A stretch of 64,000 nt of DNA from GWF2-38-10 sp964527595 (GTDB lineage Bacteria > Babelota > Babeliae > Babelales > RVW-14). Shown one piece after another: positions 8,839 to 17,912 of this stretch; within the stretch, counting starts at the first letter, position 1; the number at the start of each line of letters is the position of its first letter. The notes beneath the pieces are model-generated. The model worked only from the letters and a program-made list of their open reading frames with translations, was not told the origin of the DNA and made no database searches. A program made the position numbers and the translations under genes. The stretch is taken from positions 12,056 to 76,055 of the forward strand of contig CAZGPI010000006.1 of NCBI GenBank assembly GCA_964527595.1. The letters are read 5' to 3'.

Positions 8839-9615
8839 TTACAAAAAACGCTGAGCCATTTCCCCATAGAATTGATTACCAAGATATGAGTCTTTCGTCA
8901 AATTATTTTCTAAAATATCTTTAGTTTTTCCCGAGCAAACAACTTGGCCGTTAAGAATTACATAGACTTGTTGTGCCATCGAAAGTAGTTGCTCGACATG
9001 GTGATCAGATATTAAGACGGCTATTCCTGCTTGAGCAATATCGGTAAATATTTTTTTTAGTTCATAAATAGATTTTGGATCGACGCCTGCAAATGGTTCG
9101 TCGAGCATTATTCCCTTAGGGTGCATGAGCAGTGCGCGAACTACTTCGAGTTTTCTTTTTTGTCCGCCAGAAAGCGTTGAGGTTTGTTGCTTAACCGTTG
9201 TTGAAAGTGATGTGTGTTCAAGCCATTTGGTATATTCTTCTTTGAAGGTTTCCCATAGTTGGTTTTGCCATGCTGGATGGTGGTCAAAGACGAGTTTAAG
9301 ATTTTCAAGCACCGTCATTTGCTGAAAGAGTGCCGTGTGTTGAGGGAGGTATACCAGCCCAAGTTCTATGCGTTTATAAATCGGAAAATCATTAATAAGT
9401 TGCCCATCAATAAACATACGATTTTGCTTGTTTATTTGGTCAACAAGAGGTGTTTGATGGAGGCCAAGGATTGTTTTGAGCAGCGTTGTTTTTCCCGCTC
9501 CATTGGGACCGAGTAGGGCAACGATACTTCCATGGCTTACCTTTAGGCAAACCGATTGAAGGATTTTCTTTTGCCCTAGGGTCTGACTTAAATTTTCTAT
9601 CGTTAAAAAATCCAT
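8839..9615 (-). CDS. lptB: LPS export ABC transporter ATP-binding protein LptB
   Basis: The product has Walker A GPNGAGKTTLL near residue 36-46, the signature LSGGQKRKLEVVRALL near 150, and Walker B with IMLDEPFAGVDP near 170, the last being the typical LptB wording. The C-terminus (DHHVEQLLSMAQQVYVILNG) also fits LptB. It powers extraction of lipopolysaccharide from the inner membrane with LptFG and transfer through LptCADE. I place the start at the ATG at 9615, one base after the der stop; a GTG at 9624 would overlap der by eight bases. The lptFG, A and C genes are not in the window. Together with waaA it indicates an LPS-bearing outer membrane. Confidence 0.88.
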   Translation of the reverse strand: MDFLTIENLSQTLGQKKILQSVCLKVSHGSIVALLGPNGAGKTTLLKTILGLHQTPLVDQINKQNRMFIDGQLINDFPIYKRIELGLVYLPQHTALFQQMTVLENLKLVFDHHPAWQNQLWETFKEEYTKWLEHTSLSTTVKQQTSTLSGGQKRKLEVVRALLMHPKGIMLDEPFAGVDPKSIYELKKIFTDIAQAGIAVLISDHHVEQLLSMAQQVYVILNGQVVCSGKTKDILENNLTKDSYLGNQFYGEMAQRFL

Positions 9616-9616
9616 A

Positions 9617-10939
9617 TTAATCACGCTTTAGCAAAAAGTGAACGGGGCATCCTTTGAGGTCGAATTCCTTACGGAGTATATTTTCTATGCAATTTTGTTC
9701 AGATTGGCCAAACCATTCAGGCTTATTAACTCTGAGCACAAAGGTTGGTATGTTCGATTTTAGTGCACGAATACTTGTTACTTTTAGTTCAATGCCACCG
9801 TGGTAAAGAAACTTTTTCTTAAGCCCTTCTTTTACGATTTCTTTAAGAATGGTTTCATCAAATTCTTGTATGCCTCGTTGCCAGACTTTTTGTAATTCAG
9901 CAAATATGCGGCCAATGTTCTTTTTGGTTAAGCATGAAGCATTAAGAACGGGTAATTTACTGAGTACGAAAGCATATTCTTCAAGGCTTTGATCTAACAT
10001 TAGCTTGTTGTATTCGGTCAGCAAATCTGTTTTATTAAGAACAACGTGCATGTATTTTTTGCTTTCATAAACATAAAACAATAGCTTGAGTTCTTGATCA
10101 GATATTTTTCCCTGTGAAGCATCGATCATGACAATAACGGTATCGGCTTGATTAACGGCGGCGAATGAGCTTCTGACCATTAATGATTCAAGGTCGTCGT
10201 TTATACGAGCTGATTTACGAACGCCGGCGGTGTCAATTAACTTAATAAGGTCGCTGCAATAAAAAACATTTTGAGAAACTGCTTCGCGGGTGGTTCCGGC
10301 AATATCAGAAACAATAGATCTTTCTTGATCAGCCAAAAGATTCATCAGCGATGATTTACCAACGTTTGGCTTACCTATAATTGCCACGCGGTGTGCTGGG
10401 ACATCAATTTCATGGCCTTCATTTGCTTCAAGAAGATTAACAACGGTGTCCAGAAGTGTGCCGATGCCCATACTGTGAACACCAGAAACTTGGAGAATTG
10501 TTTTGCAGCCTAGTGAATAAAAATCGGGCATTGTTTCTACAAGTGCTGATTGGCAGTCTGCTTTGTTAATCAATAGGACGATTGGTTTTTTGGTCCTGTA
10601 CAAAAGACTTAATAGCGCACGGTCTTCTTCGACTAATCCGTTTTTACCATCAACAACAAATAGGAGGACAGCAGCATCATGAAGAAGGCCATGGACCTTT
10701 TCTTGAGCTTGTCGGCATAAAGGATCGGCGACTTTTTTGGGAGAGATGCCGCCAGTATCTATGAGTTCAAATGTTTGATCTTTCCACGTCATGACTTCTT
10801 CAATATAATCACGCGTTACTCCCTCGCGGTCAAAAACAATGCTAGATTTAGCACTTGTGAGGCGATTAAAAAGCGTTGATTTGCCGACGTTTGTTCGACC
10901 AACGAGAAGTACTTTAGGAAGTTTTTTAGGCTTTGCCAT
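9617..10939 (-). CDS. der: Ribosome assembly GTPase Der (EngA)
   Basis: The 440-residue protein has two consecutive GTPase domains and a KH-like C-terminal domain, the arrangement unique to Der. Domain 1 shows GRTNVGKSTLFN (about 14-25), DTGG and NKAD; domain 2 shows GKPNVGKSSLMN (near 185), DTAGVRKSARI and NKTDLL. Der binds the 50S precursor and is needed for its maturation. Length is normal for the family. It is followed directly by lptB, so the two are translationally adjacent. Confidence 0.95.
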   Translation of the reverse strand: MAKPKKLPKVLLVGRTNVGKSTLFNRLTSAKSSIVFDREGVTRDYIEEVMTWKDQTFELIDTGGISPKKVADPLCRQAQEKVHGLLHDAAVLLFVVDGKNGLVEEDRALLSLLYRTKKPIVLLINKADCQSALVETMPDFYSLGCKTILQVSGVHSMGIGTLLDTVVNLLEANEGHEIDVPAHRVAIIGKPNVGKSSLMNLLADQERSIVSDIAGTTREAVSQNVFYCSDLIKLIDTAGVRKSARINDDLESLMVRSSFAAVNQADTVIVMIDASQGKISDQELKLLFYVYESKKYMHVVLNKTDLLTEYNKLMLDQSLEEYAFVLSKLPVLNASCLTKKNIGRIFAELQKVWQRGIQEFDETILKEIVKEGLKKKFLYHGGIELKVTSIRALKSNIPTFVLRVNKPEWFGQSEQNCIENILRKEFDLKGCPVHFLLKRD

Positions 10940-11004
10940 AAAAATGATGCCGTTCTGTATAGCTCGAGACGATTTTCTTATGCTTAGCGAACGTCTCGAT
11001 AGGG

Positions 11005-12807
11005 TTATTCTTTCAACTTCCTTATTTTACCTGGAAAATGGCTTATTATCAAGTTTGCAAGCGGCCACGCATCTTTATCATCAATGTTTATTGGTTCAAG
11101 ATTTATGTTTGTATTTAATTGGGCATTTTGCATTGTTGGTTTGCCGCCAAAGTTCGCTTTTTTATATGGTGCCTGACCACCAATCGGTGGTCGTGGTGTT
11201 GGATATGCGCTTTTTGTGGCCGATTCGGCAGGTTTTTGAGGTGGAATGCTTTGGTAAAGCGGCTGCTGTGGCGCTGAACTTGATATTACAGGGTCTTGGA
11301 AATGTATATCTTTGTATTCTGGAAAACAGCTTATAAAAAGAGGAAGCCATGTTTTTTTGCATTCCTCGAGTTTTTCTTTGAAAAACTTACTGTTTGAATT
11401 GAGTTCGGCGATAAACAAGTTGCCGGTATTGTGCGGCCCAACCGCTTTGGCTTGTGCAAAAATCGATGAAAGTAGGTCGTCGGATAATTGTGTAATTTTC
11501 TGGAGAAAAAGCGCCCAAGGTTCACGGGCAATATGAGCTACGTTTTGTTGGGGTGGCTTTGGGCTGGTTGCTTGAACGTTAACAGGGTCGGCGCTAGGTT
11601 TTGGGACAATTACGGGGTCTCTTTGTATATTGTGTACTGGTTTTGACGATGATTGTCCGGAGGTATTCGATTTGATGATTTGTTCCAAGTCAACAATATT
11701 TACTTGTGCGCACAATTGCAAAAGAACCATTTCTAGGAACGCATGCTTTTTGTTCGTTTTAAAAAACAATTCTTCTTGCGTCCAGAAAAGTTGAAAAATA
11801 GCATGAAGTCTACTTATTGAGCATTTTTGTGCCAGCTGGTTAAGTTGTTCATTATTTTTTATCCAAGGGGCGAGTGTTGCGGTAGCATTGTATTTGATCC
11901 ACAAAATGGTACGGCAAAGTTGGATGAGCATGTCCCAGAGTGTTTGTGGCGAAATGGTTTCGAACGATAGTGCGTGGAGGTGCTCGAGGAGTTTGGTTGG
12001 TTGTTGATCAAGCGCTAACTCAAATAGCGTGTAAAGCTCTTGATTGCTGATCTTACCAAGGACCGATAAAATTGTTTGTTCCGTAATGTGGGAGCATGAA
12101 AATCGTACTCGCTCAAGTAGATTTATAGCATCGCGAGCCGATCCTTCGGTTTCAGCAAGCAGCAGGTCAAGAGCCGTGTCATCAAAGGTGATATTTTCTT
12201 GTTTGCAAATGGCGTATAAATGTTTTTTGAGATGTTCATTTTCAATTGGCGTGAAGATCACCTGAAAACAGCGCGAAAGAACGGTTTGTGGAATTTTTTG
12301 TGTTTCGGTAGTTGCCAATATAAAAAGAACGGACATTGGAGGTTCTTCTAATATTTTAAGAAAGGCGTTAAATGCCGCTTTGCTGAGCATGTGCGCTTCA
12401 TCAATGAGATAAACTTTTTTCTTACCTATGAGCGGCATGTACGATGATGAATCTATTATTTGGCGAACATTATCCACGCCGGTGTGCGAAGCTGCATCTA
12501 TTTCAATAAAATCAGGGTGGTGACCATTCATCATAGCAACGCATGATTCACAGATTAAGCAGGGGATATTTATAGTTGGGTCTTTTTGAAAAGATTCAAG
12601 TTGATGGCAATTGAGTGCGGCGCCAAAGACTCTGGCGGTTGACGTTTTACCGCATCCGCGTTGGCCTGCAAATAAATAGACAGGAAAAAACTTTTTTAAA
12701 AAAAGTCCGTTTTTGAGCATGCGGACCGGGACATCCTGACCAATAATATTGGCAAACGTTTTAGGGCGCCATTTGCGTGCTAAATTAAGTTCTCCAAGCG
12801 TATTCAT
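11005..12807 (-). CDS. dnaX: DNA polymerase III subunit gamma/tau
   Basis: The 600-residue protein begins RKWRPKTFANIIGQ and carries Walker A GQRGCGKTS (about 48-56), the zinc cysteines C67, C83, C86 and C89, Walker B with IDEAHMLSKAAFNAFLKILE and the SRC sensor motif. The C-terminal half is a proline/glutamine-rich linker and a tau-like end. It is the ATPase of the clamp loader that places the beta clamp on DNA. Its start overlaps the stop of the upstream reductase gene by four bases (ATGA), implying coupled translation. SRP RNA and tRNA-Ser lie just upstream, the same order as in Bacillus (tRNA-Ser, scr, dnaX). Confidence 0.95.
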   Translation of the reverse strand: MNTLGELNLARKWRPKTFANIIGQDVPVRMLKNGLFLKKFFPVYLFAGQRGCGKTSTARVFGAALNCHQLESFQKDPTINIPCLICESCVAMMNGHHPDFIEIDAASHTGVDNVRQIIDSSSYMPLIGKKKVYLIDEAHMLSKAAFNAFLKILEEPPMSVLFILATTETQKIPQTVLSRCFQVIFTPIENEHLKKHLYAICKQENITFDDTALDLLLAETEGSARDAINLLERVRFSCSHITEQTILSVLGKISNQELYTLFELALDQQPTKLLEHLHALSFETISPQTLWDMLIQLCRTILWIKYNATATLAPWIKNNEQLNQLAQKCSISRLHAIFQLFWTQEELFFKTNKKHAFLEMVLLQLCAQVNIVDLEQIIKSNTSGQSSSKPVHNIQRDPVIVPKPSADPVNVQATSPKPPQQNVAHIAREPWALFLQKITQLSDDLLSSIFAQAKAVGPHNTGNLFIAELNSNSKFFKEKLEECKKTWLPLFISCFPEYKDIHFQDPVISSSAPQQPLYQSIPPQKPAESATKSAYPTPRPPIGGQAPYKKANFGGKPTMQNAQLNTNINLEPINIDDKDAWPLANLIISHFPGKIRKLKE

Positions 12808-13376
12808 ATTTTATGCAAAATTTTTTGAAGGTGTGCCTGTACCGCTGGTTCATCGAGTTTGTTTACGCTCGTTATTTCATAAATGCTATAATCTTTAATA
12901 CCAATAAACTTAAAGATTTCTTGAAATTGCCGAGCAATGGCGTTACGAGTGATAAACACTTTGTACCACCAAGGCATCGACATTGTCGTAACCATGATTG
13001 CTTTTTTTATGTTATGTAGCGGCTTTTCATGCATGTTGCCTGCGTCTTTCCAGGCAAAATTGGAGATCAGTTCGAACCAGCTTTTAAGGATTCCTGGAAC
13101 AGAATACCAATAAATGGGGGCAACGATAATAAGCATGTCGGCGGCCAAGAATCGTTTTTTGTGTTCCTGAAAAAAGGGAAAATCAGCTAGGGCCGAATCT
13201 GTTACAGAAGGACCCGCTTTTGGCTGAACGTAAAAAGGTATGTCTTTTTGGCGTTGGTATAAATCAAGAACATCAACAGAATAATTTTTATTAGTAAGAT
13301 GAGTGGTAATGTTCTCAAACAAAAAACGATTGAGTGATTTTTTTTTATCATTAGCCAAAACTGCAAGAACCTTCAT
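12804..13376 (-). CDS. NAD(P)H-dependent flavodoxin-fold oxidoreductase
   Basis: From the ATG at 13376 (MKVLAVLAND) the 190-residue product has the flavodoxin-like fold of the MdaB/KefF/NQO family: an N-terminal beta strand with a phosphate-binding turn (ANDKKKSLNRF), the FPFFQEHKKRFLAADMLIIVAPIYWYSVPGILKSW core cut here into its recognisable halves, and a cap ending in a short helix. These enzymes reduce quinones or other acceptors with FMN or FAD, protecting against oxidative stress. The longer frame to 13397 would start inside the upstream spacer. It sits between the SRP RNA and dnaX and overlaps dnaX by four bases. Confidence 0.75.
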   Translation of the reverse strand: MKVLAVLANDKKKSLNRFLFENITTHLTNKNYSVDVLDLYQRQKDIPFYVQPKAGPSVTDSALADFPFFQEHKKRFLAADMLIIVAPIYWYSVPGILKSWFELISNFAWKDAGNMHEKPLHNIKKAIMVTTMSMPWWYKVFITRNAIARQFQEIFKFIGIKDYSIYEITSVNKLDEPAVQAHLQKILHKI

Positions 13377-13414
13377 TTGCCTTTGCCTCCAAGCCAATAT
13401 CGTTAAAAGACATA

Positions 13415-13500
13415 AGGGGCAAGGTACAGAGATACAAATACGCCTGCTGCTTCCTTCCGGACCTGACAGATTGTGTATAGTACCAACTTACCTCACCCCA
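13415..13500 (-). ncRNA. ffs: Signal recognition particle RNA, small bacterial type (4.5S)
   Basis: On the minus strand the diagnostic domain IV loop reads CAGGTCCGGAAGGAAGCAGC, and the ends pair as GGGGTGAGGTAAG...CTTGCCCC to form a single long hairpin of about 85 nt. This RNA with Ffh targets nascent membrane proteins to FtsY. The lack of an Alu domain is typical of the small 4.5S form. It lies between tRNA-Ser and the reductase-dnaX genes. Confidence 0.93.
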
Positions 13501-13530
13501 ACTTATAATTACCTGGGTCTTATCGTTAAA

Positions 13531-13622
13531 TGGTGGAGAGGGAGGGATTCGAACCCTCGATGCCCCTTACGGAACATACATGATTTCCAATCATGCGCTT
13601 TCGACCGCTCAGCCACCTCTCC
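13531..13622 (-). tRNA. tRNA-Ser (anticodon GGA)
   Basis: The minus strand folds into a class II tRNA of 92 nt: acceptor GGAGAGG with CCTCTCC, D arm, anticodon loop TTGGAAA (GGA), a long variable arm, T loop GGTTCGAATCC and an encoded CCA end. The long variable arm and GGA anticodon identify serine (UCC/UCU codons). The discriminator base is A rather than the more usual G for bacterial tRNA-Ser. Confidence 0.95.
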
Positions 13623-13631
13623 TTAAATGCT

Positions 13632-14531
13632 TTAACTGTCTGATTTAACAGGTTCTTCTACTGGTGCTTTAGCTTCTGCCTTGATTGGTGCTGGAGCCTT
13701 TACGGCTGGAGCGACAGGAGCTTTTTGTGCCAATTCTGGCTTTGCTGTTTCTGGTTTGGCGACTGCAGGAGCGACCGCCTTTATTTCTTTAACTGGAACA
13801 CGGGTGTTCTTTTTTGCTTCAAGTTGTTCTTGTCTCTCACGTTCACGTTTTTCTGTAAAGAGTTTTTTGCCTTCGTGAGCTTGTGCTGAAAGATAATCAA
13901 GAACAAAGTTGATAGAACGAGGAGAATCGTCATTAGCTGGAATAATGATGCTTACGCCTTCAGGATCAGTATTGGTATCAACAAGCGCAATAATTGGAAT
14001 TCCAAGTCTTGAAGCTTCTTTTACCGCTGCCTGTTCTTTTTTTGCGTCAACAACAACAAGTGCTGCTGGTGGATATTCGAGCTCAAAAATACCGCCGACA
14101 TTTTTATCAAGGCGTGCTATTTCTTTGGTGATCATGACAATTTCTTTTTTCTTGTAGTATGTGCCGCCTTTTTTAACGACATCGCGTAGGTGTAAAAGTC
14201 TTGTGATAGCCTTTTTTACTTGTTCAAAGTTGGATAGCGTTCCGCCGACCCAACGATTAATAACATAAGGCATTTGCAAGTCGGTAGCTATTTTTTGGAT
14301 AGATACTTGTGCCGGTTTTTTTGTACCAACCCACAATAACGTTCCGCCTTCAGCAACAACAGCTTTAAGGTAGTTGCCCGCTTTTTCAAGAAGAATAGCA
14401 GTTTTAGAAACGTCGATTAAATGGACTTTATTTTTTGCTCCCCAAATAAATGGGCGCATTTTTGGGCACCAACGTGCGGTTCTGTGACCGAAGTGGATGC
14501 CAGCTTTGAGCATTTCGCGAAGATCCAACAT
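13632..14531 (-). CDS. rpsB: 30S ribosomal protein S2
   Basis: The 299-residue product opens MLDLREMLKAGIHFGHRTAR and continues with W-P-KM-PFI-G-KN-VHLID, VGTKKPA, NRWVGGTLSNF and GIPIIALVDTNTDP, all hallmark S2 segments. The first 235 residues are the complete S2 body. The last 60 residues form an Ala/Pro/Lys/Glu-rich extension (KAVAPAVAKPETAKPEL...) beyond the normal length. S2 joins the 30S subunit late and recruits S1. The usual partner tsf is not next to it; downstream on the same strand come tRNA-Ser and SRP RNA. Confidence 0.95.
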   Translation of the reverse strand: MLDLREMLKAGIHFGHRTARWCPKMRPFIWGAKNKVHLIDVSKTAILLEKAGNYLKAVVAEGGTLLWVGTKKPAQVSIQKIATDLQMPYVINRWVGGTLSNFEQVKKAITRLLHLRDVVKKGGTYYKKKEIVMITKEIARLDKNVGGIFELEYPPAALVVVDAKKEQAAVKEASRLGIPIIALVDTNTDPEGVSIIIPANDDSPRSINFVLDYLSAQAHEGKKLFTEKRERERQEQLEAKKNTRVPVKEIKAVAPAVAKPETAKPELAQKAPVAPAVKAPAPIKAEAKAPVEEPVKSDS

Positions 14532-14696
14532 GATATGTTATCCTTTTGGGTTATAACTATTGCTCCTTGGGTAATATTGCAAAACGCAACATTTAACCAC
14601 CCTTGTATTTTAAGAAGCAAGATTTTTATGTTTCAACAACAGAACAAGTATGCCAAAGACAATCTAAAAATCAAGATAAAAGCGCAATTTCAGCGA

Positions 14697-16100
14697 TTAG
14701 CCGATGTTATCTTCTCGATGGCATCCAATAAGCGCATTTGCGTCAATCGTTTTTTGGTATTTTTTTCCAACAATCGCCGAGATGCCTAGCCAGGCCGTTG
14801 AAAGGGCTAGAATAACAATGGCTTGAAGGCCTAAGAACGCTGGAGCCCCTTGGAGAATTGAGAGTAGGTTAAATGCTGATCCCGAAGATTTTGAAAAGGT
14901 TCTCCCAAAGGAATCTACCCAGGCCTTAGATTTAAATTGAATGTCTTTTACCGTCGGTATGTATAAAATTTCTCTCACTGGACTGTTAAAACCATATTGT
15001 AAACCTCTTAAGGCAACCATGGTAATAAACACCGTGGTCAGTGATGGACTTAATAGGAGCCAGAAAGCAAGGCCGAGCGTTGCAATAGGCATTACTAATA
15101 AACACTTTAACACACCAAATCGTTTAAGGAGTGTTGTGGTTCCAAATAAAGCAAAAACAAAGCTTAAAATTTGGAATGAATTAGTGTAAAAAAGCATGAA
15201 GCGGCTCATTGCGTGGATATCGTTGTTGGTTTCAATTGACATGAGAACTTGCATTTGATAATCAAAAATAATATTGGTGATCTCAAAACAAGCAACAAGG
15301 CCGAAGATTCCAAGGACGTATGGTTCGGTTAAAATGAGCTTAAGCCCCTCAAAAACCCCCGGAGATTTTGCTTTTTTCGGGTGATCTTTTTTGAAATGTG
15401 CATCTGAATAACCATACAAGTGCGATATGGGTACTTTTTTCATGATTTTATGAATAGACCATGCCGCTCCGAGGAGTAGCAGGGAGGCAATGAGCGTGAG
15501 AAATGGTATTGAATAATCTTCTTTAATAAAGCTTTGGCTCATAATGAGCAGTCCGAGGCTTGTGGTGAAAATGCCGCCAATGCGAGATGTTGCATAAATA
15601 ATACCATACGATTTATTTGCAAAATCTGGTGTGCTTACCGAATTGATAAAGCTCCACAATGATCCAACAATAAAAGCCTGGTAAAAATCCATAAAAATTT
15701 CGAATGCCCATCCGGTCATGCGATAAACATCGGTTGAAGTGTTTTTGACGCCGTAGACGGGGTGTAAGAAGAGACAGGCGAATATAATGCCAATAATAGC
15801 ATAAAAGGCGAGGAAAAAATAAACAACCTGATACCGCTTAATAACGTCGATAAGCTTTGAGTAAAGCAGCATTGCAGGAAACATTAAGGCAATACTCAAG
15901 ATTTTAGCGATTGGTTGATATTCTCTGCCGACGAAGCCTAAAAAGACCGATGTTTTTAACGATCTCAAGATTGAGTAAGAACCAATAATAAATAAAAATG
16001 AGATCGATAGGTAAATAAGCTTTGTAGCTTCGTGCGTGTCTATTTGTAGGTGTTTTTGTATTTTTTCATCTAACCAGTGAGCCATGGATCGCGGCATCAT
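14697..16100 (-). CDS. ATP/ADP translocase family nucleotide transporter (NTT), copy 1
   Basis: The 467-residue polytopic protein belongs to the TLC/NTT family of intracellular bacteria and plastids. It has about eleven to twelve hydrophobic helices, the N-terminal LRSLKTSVFLG segment and the late conserved block NSPVREILYIPTVKDIQFKSKAWVD (quoted here as positions about 378-402, key residues PVRE and YIPT and KAWVD). NTTs exchange host ATP for ADP or import nucleotides and NAD across the inner membrane. It lies 18 bases downstream of a second NTT on the same strand, so the two form a tandem operon. Substrate cannot be deduced from sequence alone. Confidence 0.92.
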   Translation of the reverse strand: MMPRSMAHWLDEKIQKHLQIDTHEATKLIYLSISFLFIIGSYSILRSLKTSVFLGFVGREYQPIAKILSIALMFPAMLLYSKLIDVIKRYQVVYFFLAFYAIIGIIFACLFLHPVYGVKNTSTDVYRMTGWAFEIFMDFYQAFIVGSLWSFINSVSTPDFANKSYGIIYATSRIGGIFTTSLGLLIMSQSFIKEDYSIPFLTLIASLLLLGAAWSIHKIMKKVPISHLYGYSDAHFKKDHPKKAKSPGVFEGLKLILTEPYVLGIFGLVACFEITNIIFDYQMQVLMSIETNNDIHAMSRFMLFYTNSFQILSFVFALFGTTTLLKRFGVLKCLLVMPIATLGLAFWLLLSPSLTTVFITMVALRGLQYGFNSPVREILYIPTVKDIQFKSKAWVDSFGRTFSKSSGSAFNLLSILQGAPAFLGLQAIVILALSTAWLGISAIVGKKYQKTIDANALIGCHREDNIG

Positions 16101-16118
16101 TATATCCTTTTTTGAATC

Positions 16119-17546
16119 TTAATTTTGTTGCTGTTCTGGTTCCTGAGGTAAGTCTTGATCTTCTTCGCCTATAACCTTTTTATTAGTAATAGCGTTTTGA
16201 AGGGTTTTGCCGAGGAAATATACAATGACAACCCATAGCGCGGTAAAGCTAAGACTAAGGCCTATACTTGTAAGTAAAGCGAAGGCAGGGCTTGCTCCTT
16301 TTAGCGATACATTGACTAATGATCCCATGCTTTTTGCGATACGTGAACCAAAAGCATCAGTCCATGTTTTTGCTTTATATTTAATATCTTTGGTGGTTGG
16401 GATATAAAGAATTTCTCGTGTTGGGTGATTGAGTGCATAGTTAAATGCTCTGAGCCCTATAAGAACCCAGAAGAAAACAATCGCCGAAGGAAAGAAAAAA
16501 CTTACCAAGAGCATCGAAATGCATAATAACGGAAAAACAAATAGCGCTATACGTGGTCCCATTACTCTCAGGAGGGGCGTGGTACCAAAAATGGTTATGC
16601 CTAATCCAATAAGATTGAACAAGAAGTAATAAGAGGCATAAAAGGCGGTCATATTTCCAACGTCTTTGGCTGCAGCGTCAGCAGATAAGGCGACCCAATA
16701 ATCAAAAATAACCACAATGATTTCATAAAAAATAATCATTGAAAAAATGCCAAGAACATAAGAGTTTTTTATAATGAGAATGAGCCCTTCAAATGGACTC
16801 TTAATAATTTCAATGAATTTTCTAGAGGCATGTGCCTTTTGTCGTTCATGCTGATAGACCACTTCATATCCGTGCATATAATCTTGCGAGACTTTTTTTA
16901 TGAGCATGTAAATGGTAATTCCAGCGGCAAAAAGCAGAAAGCTTCCTATTGCAAGAGCTCGTGGAATGACAACAAGTTGGCTTTCTGTGCTAACGTGATT
17001 GAGTATAAGGTATAAGGAACCAGCTGATAAGATGCCACCGATTTTTGATCCAGCGACAACAAACCCATAGTAGTTTTTTGCATCCTTGGGATTATTTATC
17101 GAATCGGCAAACGCCCAAAAGGTTGTTGAAAAAAACGCATCAAAGCTTTCCATGAAGAAATAAAACGCCCAGCCAACCCAACGATTTGGATTGATTTGGG
17201 TGTTTGCTATGCCATAAACGGGGTGAGCAAGAAAATAGGCAAAAACCAAACCGCCAATGCCATAAAAAATGGTAAAACAATAAAGGAGGTGATGGCGTCT
17301 AAGCCAGTCAACCAGAAGTGAATAAATAAGAATAAGGGGGATAACGAATAGTAGAGAGTAAAGTTTTGCATCAGGAATAAAAAGAACACCGACCATTTTA
17401 GGAAAAATTGCGCTTTTGAGTGGGCGCCAAATAACCAAACACATTGACATCAAAAGAAACGTTGATGAAAGATACAAGATTTTAAGCTTAATATCTCTAT
17501 TTGTTTCCCAAAGATTGTTAAACCAATTTTCCAGTTTTTTTAGCAT
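16119..17546 (-). CDS. ATP/ADP translocase family nucleotide transporter (NTT), copy 2
   Basis: The 475-residue protein shares the NTT layout with the following gene: N-terminal WRPLKSAIFPKMVG, about twelve membrane segments, and the conserved NHPTREILYIPTTKDI block with KAKTWTDAFGSR after it. The C-terminus is hydrophilic and acidic (GEEDQDLPQEPEQQQN). It is first in the two-gene NTT operon, and a good sigma70-type promoter (17656-17683) lies upstream. Paralogy with copy 1 and with the gene at 54324 suggests diversification to different nucleotides, as seen in chlamydiae and rickettsiae, but that is inference. Confidence 0.92.
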   Translation of the reverse strand: MLKKLENWFNNLWETNRDIKLKILYLSSTFLLMSMCLVIWRPLKSAIFPKMVGVLFIPDAKLYSLLFVIPLILIYSLLVDWLRRHHLLYCFTIFYGIGGLVFAYFLAHPVYGIANTQINPNRWVGWAFYFFMESFDAFFSTTFWAFADSINNPKDAKNYYGFVVAGSKIGGILSAGSLYLILNHVSTESQLVVIPRALAIGSFLLFAAGITIYMLIKKVSQDYMHGYEVVYQHERQKAHASRKFIEIIKSPFEGLILIIKNSYVLGIFSMIIFYEIIVVIFDYWVALSADAAAKDVGNMTAFYASYYFLFNLIGLGITIFGTTPLLRVMGPRIALFVFPLLCISMLLVSFFFPSAIVFFWVLIGLRAFNYALNHPTREILYIPTTKDIKYKAKTWTDAFGSRIAKSMGSLVNVSLKGASPAFALLTSIGLSLSFTALWVVIVYFLGKTLQNAITNKKVIGEEDQDLPQEPEQQQN

Positions 17547-17655
17547 AAACTCTCCGTGTCGGTTATTTTTTTATCTTTTCAAAGAGATGTTCACTTTAAT
17601 TTTGGTTCTATATGTAGCGCAAGTAGGCTTTTTGCTTTTGAACTCGTCATTTTAA

Positions 17656-17683
17656 AGTATAGGCTGATATGCCGAAACGTCAA
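17656..17683 (-). promoter_or_regulatory. Promoter of tandem NTT operon
   Basis: On the minus strand TTGACG (17683-17678), a 16-base spacer and TATACT (17661-17656) stand about 110 bases upstream of the NTT start at 17546. Confidence 0.65.
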
Positions 17684-17815
17684 TTAATATCTGGCTTTTT
17701 GTTGTTTATGTGTGCAATTGGCGAATGGCGCCGCGTTTTGCAATAGTTTTACGTGGCTTTATTGATCTTGGCGTCGAAATCGAAGCTTTTTTAGTTTGCT
17801 CGGGTTGGTTCATTA

Positions 17816-17844
17816 TTTACATTGGCGAGTTCCTCTTGTACAAT
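17816..17844 (+). promoter_or_regulatory. Promoter of lon
   Basis: TTTACA, a 17-base spacer and TACAAT stand about 70 bases upstream of the lon start codon. No CIRCE-type heat-shock operator was seen. Confidence 0.6.
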
Positions 17845-17912
17845 ATATGGGATGGCAATGTGGGGTTGCCAAATAAGAACATTAATAAAAGAAAAATATA
17901 ATCAAAAAAACC

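Larger units (their letters stand above)
17547..17912. other. Divergent intergenic region between NTT operon and lon
   Basis: This 366-base gap holds two divergent promoters (17656-17683 on the minus strand for the NTT genes and 17816-17844 on the plus strand for lon). No open frame with a convincing start or ribosome site and no RNA gene was recognised in it. Confidence 0.7.
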
